Positions 1 to 9,406 of a stretch of 64,000 nt of DNA are shown piece by piece. This DNA comes from Chitinophaga tropicalis (GTDB lineage: Bacteria; Bacteroidota; Bacteroidia; Chitinophagales; Chitinophagaceae), in NCBI RefSeq assembly GCF_009758205.1, contig NZ_WRXN01000006.1:248001-312000 (forward strand). Reading direction: 5' to 3'. The notes beneath the pieces are model-generated. The model did not search any database. It worked only from the letters and a program-made list of their open reading frames with translations, and had not been told where the DNA came from. Made by a program: the position numbers and the translations under genes. How positions within the stretch are numbered: the stretch's first letter is position 1; each line of letters starts with the position of its first letter.

Positions 1-1854
1 TGCGTTGATGTTGTGGTTGCCTATCTGTTTGGTATAGTTCAGTGTCTGTTCTGACAGGATCTCTGTGAAGTTGTTGATCTTTTCTTCCAGCCCGTTATTG
101 CTATTGATCTTACCTATTTCCAGTGCACGGGTGGTGAAGGTTTTCTGATCGCTGAAAGATTTGGTAACAACGAAGTTGGAACGGAATACCAGGTCTTTCA
201 TCAATTTAACCTCTGCATATGGGTTGATGTTGATATTGCTTACCGGTGTGCGGGAATCCAGTCTTTGCAGGATAGCTACCGGGTTGGCCAGGTCGCCGTA
301 AGAACCTGCATAGGCAGCGGGCATACCGCTGAAAGATCCGTCTGCAGTGTATGGTGTGATATTACGTGGGTAACCCAGGGCGGTGAAGATAGCGCCGGTA
401 TAAGGGCTGGTAGTGTTAGCGCCATTACCGTTGGTATAGGTAAAGGAGAGGTTCTCACCTACCTTCAGCCAGGGCTTGATCTGTGCATCTGAGTTCATGC
501 GGAAAGAGTAGCGTTCAGCATGTGTGTTGAGCAGGATACCTTCATTACGGCGGTAGCCGAAGCCCATATAATAACGGTTTTTATCTGTGCCGCCTTTTAC
601 GCCGATGTTGTAGTCCTGTATCTTGCCGGTACGGAAGATCTCGTCCTGCCAGTCAGTACGGGTTATCTGTCCGTCGGGATATACAGAAGCATTGAACGCA
701 TCAGCAGGCGTTTTTCCTGCAGCGGTATAAGCGATGTTCTCTACATCAGCAAACTGTTTGGCCGTGAGCACGTCCAGTTTTTTGGCAGCAAACTGCCAGC
801 CTGTTTTAGCGTCAAGGGTGATAGTAGCGGTACCTTCCTTACCTTTTTTGGTAGTGATCAGCACCACGCCGCCGGAAGCCCTGGCGCCATAGATGGCGGC
901 AGATGCGTCTTTCAGTACGTTGATAGATTCTATATCGTTCGGGTTGATTGGTCCGCCGGTGTAGATAGAACCATCTACTACATACAGCGGCTCTTCACCG
1001 TTAATACCACCCATACCACGGATATATACTTTAGGAGTAGAGGTGGGGTCACCGCCGTTGTTCTGAACGGTAACACCGGGCGCTTTACCCTGTAATGCTT
1101 CTGCTGCATCGTTGAGGGAGCGGGAAGTAAGCCTGTCCAGCTGAACGTCAGCTACGGCGCCGGATACGGTAGCTTTACGCTGGGTACCATAACCTACTAC
1201 TACCAGCTGGTTCAGGTTGAGGCTATTGTCTGCCAGTACTATCTGGAAGTTCCTCTGATCGCCCACTGGTATCTCCTGTGTTTTGAATCCTATCATGCTT
1301 ACTACCAGCACCAGGTTACCGCCCTGTGCAACGGTCAGCTTAAAGTGACCGGTAGCATCTGTGCCAGTACCATTGGAAGTACCTTTTATCAGTACAGTAG
1401 CGCCGATAAGCGGACCGTTCTTGTCAGACACAGTACCGGTAAGTGTGATCTTCTCCTGTTCCTGTGTCATTGCAGCAGATGCAGATGCCTGCGCCTGGGA
1501 GGCGCTGTCATAGATCAGGATGGTGTTATAGCGTTCTTCGTATTTCAGTGAGGACTGGCTGAGCAGGTCCTTCAGGATGTTCACTACCGTCTTCTTCTGA
1601 TAGGTAGCCGCATGCACCTGTATTTTCTTCAGTGCGTTTTCGTCGTATGCAAAGCTGATCTGGGCAGCTGATTCCAGCCTTTTCAGTGCAGCGGAAAGGC
1701 TGCCCTGCTGTACCTGGAAGTGTTGCATCATCTTTTGCAGCGCCTGTGCATTTGTAGGCAGCGCAAAGGTGGTTGATGCCAGTACAAGCAGCGCCATCCC
1801 CGTGATGAGTACGGTTTTGATGTGTGCAGTAATGTGTAACTTTTCTTTTTGCAT
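1..1854 (-). CDS. SusC/RagA-type TonB-dependent receptor with STN domain (C-terminus beyond window)
   Basis: Outer-membrane TonB-dependent transporter. The frame is open for 618 codons from an ATG at 1854 to the left edge, so the barrel C-terminus is missing only because the window ends. Order of parts: signal peptide (about residues 1-35), secretin/TonB short N-terminal (STN) domain (about 40-100), carboxypeptidase-regulatory-like domain (about 130-215), then the plug with the typical VVGYGTQRK TonB-box-like motif, an N-terminal LQGKAPGV element and the VYIRGMGGINGEEPLYVVDG segment. An STN domain implies signalling to the FecR anti-sigma factor encoded immediately upstream. The transported substrate cannot be read from the sequence. 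Confidence 0.95.
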   Translation of the reverse strand, partial: MQKEKLHITAHIKTVLITGMALLVLASTTFALPTNAQALQKMMQHFQVQQGSLSAALKRLESAAQISFAYDENALKKIQVHAATYQKKTVVNILKDLLSQSSLKYEERYNTILIYDSASQAQASASAAMTQEQEKITLTGTVSDKNGPLIGATVLIKGTSNGTGTDATGHFKLTVAQGGNLVLVVSMIGFKTQEIPVGDQRNFQIVLADNSLNLNQLVVVGYGTQRKATVSGAVADVQLDRLTSRSLNDAAEALQGKAPGVTVQNNGGDPTSTPKVYIRGMGGINGEEPLYVVDGSIYTGGPINPNDIESINVLKDASAAIYGARASGGVVLITTKKGKEGTATITLDAKTGWQFAAKKLDVLTAKQFADVENIAYTAAGKTPADAFNASVYPDGQITRTDWQDEIFRTGKIQDYNIGVKGGTDKNRYYMGFGYRRNEGILLNTHAERYSFRMNSDAQIKPWLKVGENLSFTYTNGNGANTTSPYTGAIFTALGYPRNITPYTADGSFSGMPAAYAGSYGDLANPVAILQRLDSRTPVSNININPYAEVKLMKDLVFRSNFVVTKSFSDQKTFTTRALEIGKINSNNGLEEKINNFTEILSEQTLNYTKQIGNHNINA

Positions 1855-1957
1855 ATAATGTTTGTTATTAAGGTAAAGGCATGAGTTGGCCGCGGCTACG
1901 CAATTTACATGGTAACCCGGAATTTAAACCAGAGTAGATTGAAACAGCCGTGGTGTT

Positions 1958-2911
1958 TTAGTCGACCACCAGTTTGTCCTTCAGCATAGTGAAATGGATT
2001 TTTGGTTTGTAACTGATTTTTCCGATGATGTCAAGTACTTCCGTCAGCGCCATACTGGCGGGGAAGCGTAACGTGTAGTTCCCTTTGTTTAAGTCAAGTG
2101 TTGTGGTTGTCTCGATCCCGTATTGAGTTTTTATGGTTAAAAGTAATTCGTGCAATGTAGCATTGCGTAATACGATCTCGCCTTGGGTCCATGCCAGAAG
2201 ATCTGCAGTAGCAATACTGTCCTGTACAGTTGTTCCTTTACCCTGAACGGTAAGACGTTGTGCCGGCCCCAGTGTGGCGGGAGCGGCGCCTGTGCCCTGT
2301 ACTTTTACCTTACCGGTAGCTACCGCTACCCGGGATATCTGTAAAGTACTGTTCGTTTCTACAGTAAAGGAAGTACCCAGAACGGTAGTGCGTGTGCCGT
2401 TATTATCTTCCACGGTAAATGGCCGCCGTGCATCTGTCACTGTTTCAAAGAAGGCTTTTCCTTCGGTGATATGTACCGGGCGTGCATGTTGAGGGAATTG
2501 CGGAGGGAATTGTATGGTACAATAAGGACCTAAAAGTACTACCGAGCTGTCCGGAAGTACAAGCTTTTGCATGTTGCCACTGTTATTGCATACTGTCTTT
2601 AAGGCCAGCTGTCCTTTTATGGAAGACTGATGGCTATGCTGACGCAGGAAATAGCCTGCTACTATCAGCGGGATGATGACGGCTGCTGCTTTCACCAGGC
2701 GTAAGCCTATGCGGCTGGTCCTGCGTGGCAGCGGCCAGATATGCTGCTGCATATCCTGTTTGATCCGGTGCTTTTCAGCAGCGGTAAGTAACGGAATGCT
2801 CTCTTCCTGTTCCAGGGCGTCCAGCCATTTATATAATAGTTCCTGTTCTTCTTTGGTACAGTTGCCCTGACGGAATTTTTCCAATAATGATGATAATGTC
2901 CCTTTATCCAA
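1958..2911 (-). CDS. FecR family anti-sigma factor
   Basis: A 317-residue inner-membrane signal transducer. The N-terminal cytoplasmic part (about 1-70) would bind the sigma factor, a single hydrophobic segment lies near residues 72-90, the periplasmic FecR domain (about 115-215) contains the FTVEDNNGT and VLGTSFTVE motifs, and the C-terminal 75 residues match the DUF4974-type domain that contacts the receptor STN domain. It lies between the ECF sigma gene (91 bp upstream) and the STN-bearing SusC gene (103 bp downstream), which is the standard Bacteroidota trans-envelope signalling layout. Confidence 0.95.
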   Translation of the reverse strand: MDKGTLSSLLEKFRQGNCTKEEQELLYKWLDALEQEESIPLLTAAEKHRIKQDMQQHIWPLPRRTSRIGLRLVKAAAVIIPLIVAGYFLRQHSHQSSIKGQLALKTVCNNSGNMQKLVLPDSSVVLLGPYCTIQFPPQFPQHARPVHITEGKAFFETVTDARRPFTVEDNNGTRTTVLGTSFTVETNSTLQISRVAVATGKVKVQGTGAAPATLGPAQRLTVQGKGTTVQDSIATADLLAWTQGEIVLRNATLHELLLTIKTQYGIETTTTLDLNKGNYTLRFPASMALTEVLDIIGKISYKPKIHFTMLKDKLVVD

Positions 2912-3002
2912 GTCTGCGCGTTGGTTTATTATAAGACACGGCTGTAAAAGGAAATAACTATTGAGAGGGAGGGATTAACAATTCGGTAATATTGGGATGA
3001 GG

Positions 3003-3581
3003 TTACAGTATCCTTTCAACCAGGAAAAGAACGATCAGCAGGTCCAGTGCCCAGGCATTCTTCATTCTCTGCAGGGCGGTGTTTAACTGGTTCCTGATGG
3101 TCTGCGGGCTGCTGCCAAGTTTTGAAGCGATCTCTGCAACAGAGAGATGTTCTATCCTGTGTAAATAGAAAACATCTTTCATTTTGCCGGGCAGGCTGTT
3201 GATGGACTGCAATACCTGTTGTTCTGTCTCTTTAAACTGGAGCTGGTCTGAAGCTGCCCTGGTATTGGTTTCGCAAACCTGTGTGAAGGTATCTACATGA
3301 CGCTGGTAAACATGTTCATCGCGCAGCGCATTGAGCAGGCGGTTCTTAAGTGCGCAGCGCAGGTAAGGAAGGACGGCGGTTACTTCCGGGAGATTGTCCC
3401 GCTTTTCCCAGAGATGAATAAAGAGACCCTGTACAATGTCCTGTGCCAGTGAGTGATCTTTTGTGATCTTACTGGCATAGCTGAACAGATCTTCCCAGTA
3501 TTCATCAAATAGCTGACGGAAGGCCTTTTCATTGCCTGACCTGATGGAACCCCATAGTATGTGTTGATATTCCTTTGGCAT
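3003..3581 (-). CDS. ECF RNA polymerase sigma factor (FecI-like)
   Basis: A 192-residue sigma-70 family protein. Region 2 is visible in the first 75 residues (AFRQLFDEYWEDLFSYA, then HSLAQDIVQGLFIHLWEKR) and region 4 in the last 80 (LPGKMKDVFYLHRIEHLSVAEIA followed by a helix-turn-helix, SSPQTIRNQLNTALQRMK). It is first in the sigma-FecR-SusC series and should direct transcription of the receptor gene when FecR is signalled. The last 15 residues are strongly hydrophobic, which is unusual for a soluble sigma factor. A TAACTTTG-like -7 element lies at 3593-3600 on the minus strand, very close to the start codon. Confidence 0.95.
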   Translation of the reverse strand: MPKEYQHILWGSIRSGNEKAFRQLFDEYWEDLFSYASKITKDHSLAQDIVQGLFIHLWEKRDNLPEVTAVLPYLRCALKNRLLNALRDEHVYQRHVDTFTQVCETNTRAASDQLQFKETEQQVLQSINSLPGKMKDVFYLHRIEHLSVAEIASKLGSSPQTIRNQLNTALQRMKNAWALDLLIVLFLVERIL

Positions 3582-3673
3582 ACGTTACGGCACAAAGTTA
3601 TTGGTTGTTATTAAGCGCCGGATGTCCCTGGTGATTATGAAATTGTTAAGCACAAGATAATAACTAAGATAAT

Positions 3674-3701
3674 AAAAAGTCCCGGGAGTTTTTCCCGGGA
3701 C
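3674..3701 (-). terminator. Rho-independent terminator of dnaA
   Basis: Perfect 9-bp inverted repeat (3679-3687 with 3693-3701, GTCCCGGGA arm) with a 5-nt loop. On the minus strand the stem is followed by a T run (the A run at 3674-3678). It lies just past the dnaA stop codon. Confidence 0.85.
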
Positions 3702-3744
3702 CAATAAGGTTATTTAGGGTTTGAGGAATATCGGATAGCAATGG

Positions 3745-5178
3745 TTACATGGCAGCGAGTTGCACTTTTTGTTGCAATTCTATTACGCTGTCCCGGAAAG
3801 TATTATCTGTGTCCATCAGGTCTTTTACGGTCTGGCAGGAGTGGATCACGGTGGTGTGGTCACGGCCGCCAAAATGTTCGCCGATGGTTTTCAATGAATT
3901 CTTGGTAAAGGATTTGGCAAGATACATAGTGATCTGCCTGGCCTGCACGATCTCACGTTTACGTGTTTTCTGCAGCAGTTTATCGTACGGAACATCGAAG
4001 TATTCGCATACCATTTTCTGGATGCTTTCGATGGTGATCTCTTTGGAAGATGTTTTCACGAAAGATTTCAGTACACGTTTTGCCAGCTCCAGGTCGATCT
4101 CTTTCCTGTTCAGGGAAGACTGTGCCAGGAGGGAGATAAGTGCGCCTTCCAGCTCGCGTACGTTGCTTTGTATATTATATGCAACATACTTCACTACTTC
4201 TTTCGGCATTTCCAGGCCGTCGTTACGCATCTTCATTTCCAGTATTTCCATACGCGTTTCGAAGTCAGGCATCTGCATATCTGCAGAAAGGCCCCAGCGG
4301 AAACGGCTGAGCAATCTTTCCTGCAAACCGTCCAGGTCTTTTGGTGGTTTGTCTGAAGTCAGGATCAGCTGCTTACCGGATTGATGCAGGTGGTTGAAGA
4401 TGGCAAAGAACGCATCCTGTGTTTTTTCTGCACGGGCAAAAAATTGTATATCATCTACTATCAATACATCAATTAACTGATAGAAGTGAATAAAGTCATT
4501 GATGATACTGTTCTTTGAGTGATCAATGAACTGGTTGATGAATTTTTCAGCGCTTACATACAACACTGCTTTGTTGGGATGTATGCGTTTTACTTCATTG
4601 CCTATTGCCTGTGCAAGGTGTGTTTTACCCAGACCTACACTCCCATATATAACAAGAGGATTGAAGGAAGTACCACCTGGTTTTTCAGATACGGTCTTAC
4701 CGGCCCTGCGGGCAACACGGTTACAGTCTCCTTCAATGTAAGATTCAAAAGTATAGTGAGGATTCAGCTGAGAATCTATCTGTACTCTTTTTATACCGGG
4801 AATAACAAAGGGGTTCTTTACCGGGTTTTGTATCGTTAAAGGAAAATCAACTTCGCTGTCTTTTTTTGTTTTAGTAAACTGCGTTGGCATGTTTACTGTT
4901 TTAGGGTGTTGATGCGGAGTACCGTTTTCAACCACTATACGATATTCTAACCTGGCTTCTTTGCCCAGTTCTCTTTTAATTGTCTTCCCAAGTAATCCTA
5001 CGTAGTGCTCCTCAAGGTATTCGTAAAAGAACTGACTGGGCACCTGAATGGTTAAAACATTGTTTTCAAGCTGGATGGGTTTAATCGGTTCAAACCAGGT
5101 TTTAAATGGCTGCCATTCCACAATATCCCTAATTATATTAAGACACCTTTCCCAAACTTGGTCGCAAGTTTTATTCAT
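3745..5178 (-). CDS. dnaA: Chromosomal replication initiator protein DnaA
   Basis: DnaA binds DnaA boxes and melts the origin in an ATP-dependent way. The 477-residue protein shows the N-terminal DnaB-interaction domain (about 1-85, WERCLNIIRDIVEWQPFKTW), a variable linker (about 86-140), the AAA+ domain with Walker A GSVGLGKT at residues 179-186 and Walker B around VDDIQ (241-245), and the C-terminal DNA-binding domain with the signature GGRDHTTVIHSC. Length is normal for the family. The gene is monocistronic, with its own terminator and a 587-bp divergent upstream region. Confidence 0.98.
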   Translation of the reverse strand: MNKTCDQVWERCLNIIRDIVEWQPFKTWFEPIKPIQLENNVLTIQVPSQFFYEYLEEHYVGLLGKTIKRELGKEARLEYRIVVENGTPHQHPKTVNMPTQFTKTKKDSEVDFPLTIQNPVKNPFVIPGIKRVQIDSQLNPHYTFESYIEGDCNRVARRAGKTVSEKPGGTSFNPLVIYGSVGLGKTHLAQAIGNEVKRIHPNKAVLYVSAEKFINQFIDHSKNSIINDFIHFYQLIDVLIVDDIQFFARAEKTQDAFFAIFNHLHQSGKQLILTSDKPPKDLDGLQERLLSRFRWGLSADMQMPDFETRMEILEMKMRNDGLEMPKEVVKYVAYNIQSNVRELEGALISLLAQSSLNRKEIDLELAKRVLKSFVKTSSKEITIESIQKMVCEYFDVPYDKLLQKTRKREIVQARQITMYLAKSFTKNSLKTIGEHFGGRDHTTVIHSCQTVKDLMDTDNTFRDSVIELQQKVQLAAM

Positions 5179-5765
5179 TGAGCTAATGTAAATTAATGTT
5201 GTTCTTGAATTAAGGATTGTTCTCGAATTGTAAATCTTTCAACGTGGGGAGTTGATAGATTTTCAGACAGGACGACGAATATCTGTAGAAAATGTTGAAA
5301 AAAAAAATTTATCTACCCTTGTTTCTCATTCTCAGATTACAGATTGTCGCCTCTGTTTTTTGCTGTTTTTTAATGTGTTTTCACGCTCGCGCATTGTAAT
5401 TTAAAATCCCATAAAACCCAGTACTACACTGGTTTGATATCCAGGCTTTTCCAGTTGACATTAACAACTTTGTCATAGATATGTGTACTTACTGATAAAA
5501 TACTATTGTACAGATAACAAGCAAGGTAAAACTCAACTTTTCCGAGTTGCCCGAAATGTTAATAATTCCGTACGGGCGTGCAAAACTATGTTAGTAATTG
5601 CATTTAAAAAAATGTGCTTATAGTTAGCAAATACCATGCAAAATTCTTAACATACGCGCATGTGCTCGTGTCTTTCTTTTATAACTGTCTGTTTTAAATT
5701 TTATTGCGCACTACTTCTGCTTAAAAAACCTATCTTTGACCCTCTGAACAGTTAAATTTTTTTAT
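5179..5765. other. Divergent intergenic region between dnaA and the DUF3127 gene
   Basis: 587 bp, AT-rich, with no ORF of note. It must carry the promoters of both flanking genes; a -7 element for the rightward gene is recognisable at 5731-5738. I looked for an origin: no cluster of TTATCCACA-type DnaA boxes is visible, so I do not call oriC here. Confidence 0.6.
5731..5738 (+). promoter_or_regulatory. Bacteroidota -7 element, DUF3127 gene
   Basis: TATCTTTG matches the TAnnTTTG consensus and lies 28 nt before the start codon at 5766. The best TTG upstream (5704-5706) is 24 nt away, longer than the usual 19-21, so only the -7 part is well supported. Confidence 0.5.
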
Positions 5766-6149
5766 ATGAGTTTTGAAATAACCGGAAAACTGATCGTGAA
5801 GTATAATACGATGCAACGTAGCGAAACCTTTAAGACACGGGAGTTCGTTATCGAAAAGTCCGATGATATCAATGGCCGCGTTATAAACAACTATATCAAG
5901 TTCCAGGCGGTGCAGGACAGGACAGCAATCGTAGACCGGTTCAATGAAGGTGAAACCGTTAAGGTATACTTCAACATCAAAGGCACCCGCTGGGAAAAAG
6001 ACGGCAGGGTGAATTACATCACCAACCTCGACGCATGGCGCATGGAATCTGTTGTTGCCGGCGGCGCTACACAGGATTCAATGCCAAACTACAACGCTTC
6101 CCAGGAAGTTTCTTCCGGTGGTGGTACGGCCGATGACCTGCCATTCTGA
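5766..6149 (+). CDS. DUF3127 family protein with SSB-like C-terminal tip
   Basis: A 127-residue protein recognisable as DUF3127, a Bacteroidota family. The first ~100 residues are beta-rich with alternating hydrophobics (FEITGKLIVKYNTMQRSETF, then NYIKFQAVQD, VKVYFNIKGTRW), compatible with an OB-fold. A low-complexity Ser/Gly stretch (about 112-121) leads to the last residues ADDLPF, which closely resemble the acidic DDDIPF tip by which SSB recruits repair proteins. I infer a role in single-stranded DNA or nucleic-acid binding; no biochemical function is known to me. It is divergent from dnaA and has its own terminator. Confidence 0.85.
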   Translation: MSFEITGKLIVKYNTMQRSETFKTREFVIEKSDDINGRVINNYIKFQAVQDRTAIVDRFNEGETVKVYFNIKGTRWEKDGRVNYITNLDAWRMESVVAGGATQDSMPNYNASQEVSSGGGTADDLPF

Positions 6150-6190
6150 TCATCTGAGAATAACAACTCATTAACAAAATAAATTTAGAA

Positions 6191-6223
6191 CGGGTACCTG
6201 CTGAATACAGGTATCCGTTTTTA
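6191..6223 (+). terminator. Rho-independent terminator of the DUF3127 gene
   Basis: Ten-bp stem (6191-6200 with 6208-6217, one G-T pair), 7-nt loop, followed by a TTTTTT-like run. It lies 42 nt past the stop codon. Confidence 0.85.
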
Positions 6224-6229
6224 GTTTAT

Positions 6230-6237
6230 TATCTTTG
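6230..6237 (+). promoter_or_regulatory. Bacteroidota -7 element, FAD dehydrogenase gene
   Basis: TATCTTTG, 36 nt before the ATG at 6274 and directly after the preceding terminator. Its presence argues against the alternative TTG start at 6235, which would lie inside the promoter. No clear TTTG is seen at the -33 distance because that position falls in the terminator. Confidence 0.5.
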
Positions 6238-6273
6238 CCCCGCAATTGTTGGGATAACTACCTAACCTTCAGT

Positions 6274-7833
6274 ATGATACAACAGATCTCACTTAAACTG
6301 CTGCCCTCCCGGGCAGATTCAGACGCCGCCATCATAAAAGAAGCGGCAGCATCTCTGGGTATAAAACCTGCAGACATCACCGGCTTTCACCTGCTGAAAC
6401 GCTCTATTGACGCACGTTCCAGGCAAACATTTTTCATCCTTACCCTGAAGGTTTTCATCAATGAACCCTTCCGGGAAAGAGAGACCATCATACCCATATA
6501 TGACACTTTACCTGCCAACGCTCCTGAAGCTATCATCATAGGCGCAGGACCAGCAGGCCTGTTTGCCGCATTACGGCTCATAGAATCTGGTATCAGGCCC
6601 ATAGTGCTGGAACGGGGCAAAGACGTACGTTCCCGCAGGCGTGACCTGGCAGCGTTAAACAAAACAGGGGTGGTGAATCCTGATTCGAATTATTGTTTCG
6701 GAGAAGGCGGGGCTGGCACCTACTCAGATGGTAAATTGTATACGCGCTCGAACAAGCGCGGTAATATAAACCGTATACTCAGTATTTTTGTTCACTTCGG
6801 AGCAACAGAAAAAATATTATACGACGCACATCCTCACATAGGCACCAATAAATTACCACACATTATCGTTGCCATGAGAGAACAGATCATCAATAGCGGC
6901 GGCGTAGTACACTTTGATCAGAAAGTCACAGATATCGTTGTGAAAGACGGAGAAGTGACGGGAGTGGAAACCGCGGGTGGACAAACATTCTCCGCAAAAC
7001 AGGTGGTCCTTGCCACAGGGCACTCTGCCAGGGATATTTTCCGACTGCTGCATAAGAAGAATATTCTTATCACCGCTAAGCCCTTTGCTTTAGGCGTACG
7101 TGTAGAGCATCCACAGCAGCTGATAGACAGCGCTCAGTATCATTGTCCTGTACGTAACGAATATTTACCACCTGCCAGCTACAGTCTTGTTGAACAGGTA
7201 GAAGGCCGCGGCGTCTTCTCTTTCTGCATGTGCCCCGGCGGCATCATCGCTCCCGCATCTACAGATCCCGGAGAACTGGTGGTGAATGGATGGTCGCCCT
7301 CAAGACGTGATAACCCCTTCGCTAATTCCGGTATGGTCGTTACTGTTGATGAAAATGATTTTGTTCCCTTCGCAGATAAAGGCCCTTTAGCAGCCATGTA
7401 TTATCAGCAAATGGTAGAACAGGATTCCTTCAAAGCCGGCGGCGGACAATTTGTAGCGCCTGCTCAACGAATGACGGATTTTGTACACAGTAAGGTGTCC
7501 ACAACCCTGCCCGATTGCTCTTATATACCCGGTGTAAAAAGCGTAAACCTGCGGGAAGTTTTACCCGCAAGTGTACACACCCGCCTGGGAGAAGCCTTCA
7601 AAGCATTTGGCCGCAAGATGAAAGGATACTATACATCAGATGCAATACTGGTGGCAACAGAATCACGCACCTCTTCACCCGTACGTATTCCCCGTCAGGA
7701 TGACACTTTAATGCACCCGCAGATAACAGGTCTTTATCCCTGCGGAGAAGGGGCCGGCTATGCGGGCGGGATCGTCTCTGCCGCCATGGACGGAGAACGC
7801 GTGGCAGAACGTATTATCGCTTTCTATCACTGA
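6274..7833 (+). CDS. NAD(P)/FAD-dependent oxidoreductase (COG2509-type dehydrogenase)
   Basis: A 519-residue flavoprotein. The N-terminal ~80 residues form the small alpha/beta domain typical of this family, followed by the dinucleotide-binding Rossmann motif IIIGAGPAGLFAALRLIE and a second FAD-contact motif near the C-terminus (GLYPCGEGAGYAGGI). The GEGGAGTYSDGKL segment is characteristic of these uncharacterised 'FAD-dependent dehydrogenases'. The ATG at 6274 is chosen over an upstream in-frame TTG that overlaps the promoter. The physiological substrate is unknown to me; it appears to be a single-gene unit. Confidence 0.85.
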   Translation: MIQQISLKLLPSRADSDAAIIKEAAASLGIKPADITGFHLLKRSIDARSRQTFFILTLKVFINEPFRERETIIPIYDTLPANAPEAIIIGAGPAGLFAALRLIESGIRPIVLERGKDVRSRRRDLAALNKTGVVNPDSNYCFGEGGAGTYSDGKLYTRSNKRGNINRILSIFVHFGATEKILYDAHPHIGTNKLPHIIVAMREQIINSGGVVHFDQKVTDIVVKDGEVTGVETAGGQTFSAKQVVLATGHSARDIFRLLHKKNILITAKPFALGVRVEHPQQLIDSAQYHCPVRNEYLPPASYSLVEQVEGRGVFSFCMCPGGIIAPASTDPGELVVNGWSPSRRDNPFANSGMVVTVDENDFVPFADKGPLAAMYYQQMVEQDSFKAGGGQFVAPAQRMTDFVHSKVSTTLPDCSYIPGVKSVNLREVLPASVHTRLGEAFKAFGRKMKGYYTSDAILVATESRTSSPVRIPRQDDTLMHPQITGLYPCGEGAGYAGGIVSAAMDGERVAERIIAFYH

Positions 7834-7906
7834 TACTGCTCGTTTTATCACATAAATAGAAAAAGTGTAGCTGGGATAACTATCATTGCTGAAAGATTTT
7901 ATCCTT

Positions 7907-9406
7907 ATGAACCAGATCAGAAAAACAGAACTGAGCATAGCCACCGGCATTTTCCTGCTGCTCATCTTCTTTCTCTTATACAGAAGTATATCATATAATG
8001 TATTTGAACTGCAGCATGAATACGGATATAAGTTTGGAAGATATCACCAGGTATTTGATTACTACAAACATTACCTGCTGCCCCTGATGGCGCATATCAC
8101 CGTTGTGTACCTGGCCTTCCTGGCTGTTCATCTGTGGATCATCCCTTATTATTATGAAGAAGAACGATGGAAGATGGGCAGCCTGTTCCTGGCCATTGTA
8201 ACCGGCGTGGTATTCCTCACCATCATGATAGCCAGCACATGGTATAATGGTTATTTATTCGGTGTTTACAAAACTGTACAAGGTGTACATACGCACTGTG
8301 CAAAATCAGCGTTTATTATCACTATATTTTACGCCACATTGTATGCCCTCTACTATGCAGGCCGTCACCTGTTCCTGATACATCTCTATCCTAAAGTACT
8401 AAGCTCACCCTGGTTCAGGCAAACCCGCACCGAACTGGTGTGCATAGCGGTGATCATTGTGATGCTGACATCGACCGGTTTCCGGCATCATGAAGTAATG
8501 GGACTGCTGTTCTTTACCAGTACTTACCTGGGAGCCATGTACCTGGTGCTGATGTATATTATTTTACCAAAGTATTATAACAGGTTAACCATACGTCAGC
8601 TTACACTCCGGGTAGCGTTGATCAATCTTTCAGCTTTCCTGCTTATGCTGCCTTATAGCGTAGTGATGGACCACCCGGGAGGAGCTATGATCGTTATGAG
8701 TATCATTACCTACTTTATCACTTTGCTGCTATTGTACCCGCTTACTATCTGGATGTACAGGATAAGACATGCGCATACAGATACCATTCTCGGGTTGCAG
8801 AAAGCTTTGAATAAATCTGAAACAGGGCTGGACTTCCTGCGCTGGCAGATCAACCCGCACTTTCTCTTTAATGCACTGAACACCCTATACGGCACCGCAT
8901 TGCAGGAGAAAGCCGGCGCCACCAGCGAAGGCATACAGAAACTGGGAGATATGATGCGCTTTATGCTACATGATAACCTGCTGGAAAAGATCTCCCTCTC
9001 CAAAGAAATAGCCTACCTTGAAAATTATATTTCCTTACAGCGCTTACGCACACAGGCATCGCCGGATATATTAATAGAAGTGAATATCAATGACGAACAT
9101 TGTGAGCATGAAATAGCGCCCATGCTGCTGATCCCCTTCGTAGAGAATGCGTTCAAACATGGAGTGAGCCTGCGGCATAAATCGCGCATCATCCTCTCCT
9201 TATCATGTACACCGGAAAAGATCTATTTTGATATCAGTAATACTGTGCATAGTAACCGCGGTAGCGAAGTAGAAAAAGAAAGCATGGGCATAGGATTACA
9301 TAACGTACAGCAGCGCCTGGCATTACTGTACCCTCACAGGCATGAGTTGAACATCCGCGAAACCACTACAGAATTTTTTGTGCATCTTACCATTGAAATA
9401 GTATGA
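7907..9406 (+). CDS. LytS/YehU-type membrane sensor histidine kinase
   Basis: A 499-residue kinase. The first ~290 residues hold about eight hydrophobic segments, forming a membrane sensor without an obvious periplasmic ligand domain. The His_kinase domain follows with the phosphoacceptor His318 in the motif QINPHFLFNALNTL, and the ATPase N-box is MLLIPFVENAFKHGVS, then GIGLHNVQQRLALLYP. ATG at 7907 is preferred to an in-frame TTG at 7886. The stop codon overlaps the start of the response-regulator gene by 4 nt, so the two are translationally coupled partners. Confidence 0.93.
   Translation: MNQIRKTELSIATGIFLLLIFFLLYRSISYNVFELQHEYGYKFGRYHQVFDYYKHYLLPLMAHITVVYLAFLAVHLWIIPYYYEEERWKMGSLFLAIVTGVVFLTIMIASTWYNGYLFGVYKTVQGVHTHCAKSAFIITIFYATLYALYYAGRHLFLIHLYPKVLSSPWFRQTRTELVCIAVIIVMLTSTGFRHHEVMGLLFFTSTYLGAMYLVLMYIILPKYYNRLTIRQLTLRVALINLSAFLLMLPYSVVMDHPGGAMIVMSIITYFITLLLLYPLTIWMYRIRHAHTDTILGLQKALNKSETGLDFLRWQINPHFLFNALNTLYGTALQEKAGATSEGIQKLGDMMRFMLHDNLLEKISLSKEIAYLENYISLQRLRTQASPDILIEVNINDEHCEHEIAPMLLIPFVENAFKHGVSLRHKSRIILSLSCTPEKIYFDISNTVHSNRGSEVEKESMGIGLHNVQQRLALLYPHRHELNIRETTTEFFVHLTIEIV

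Noticed and set aside
1..1854. Truncated receptor pseudogene
   Set aside because: The frame is open without stops up to the window edge; the missing C-terminus is due to the window limit.
5179..5765. Chromosomal origin next to dnaA
   Set aside because: No cluster of DnaA boxes or clear AT-rich unwinding repeat set is visible; proximity to dnaA alone is not sufficient in Bacteroidota. GC-skew analysis of the whole chromosome would decide.
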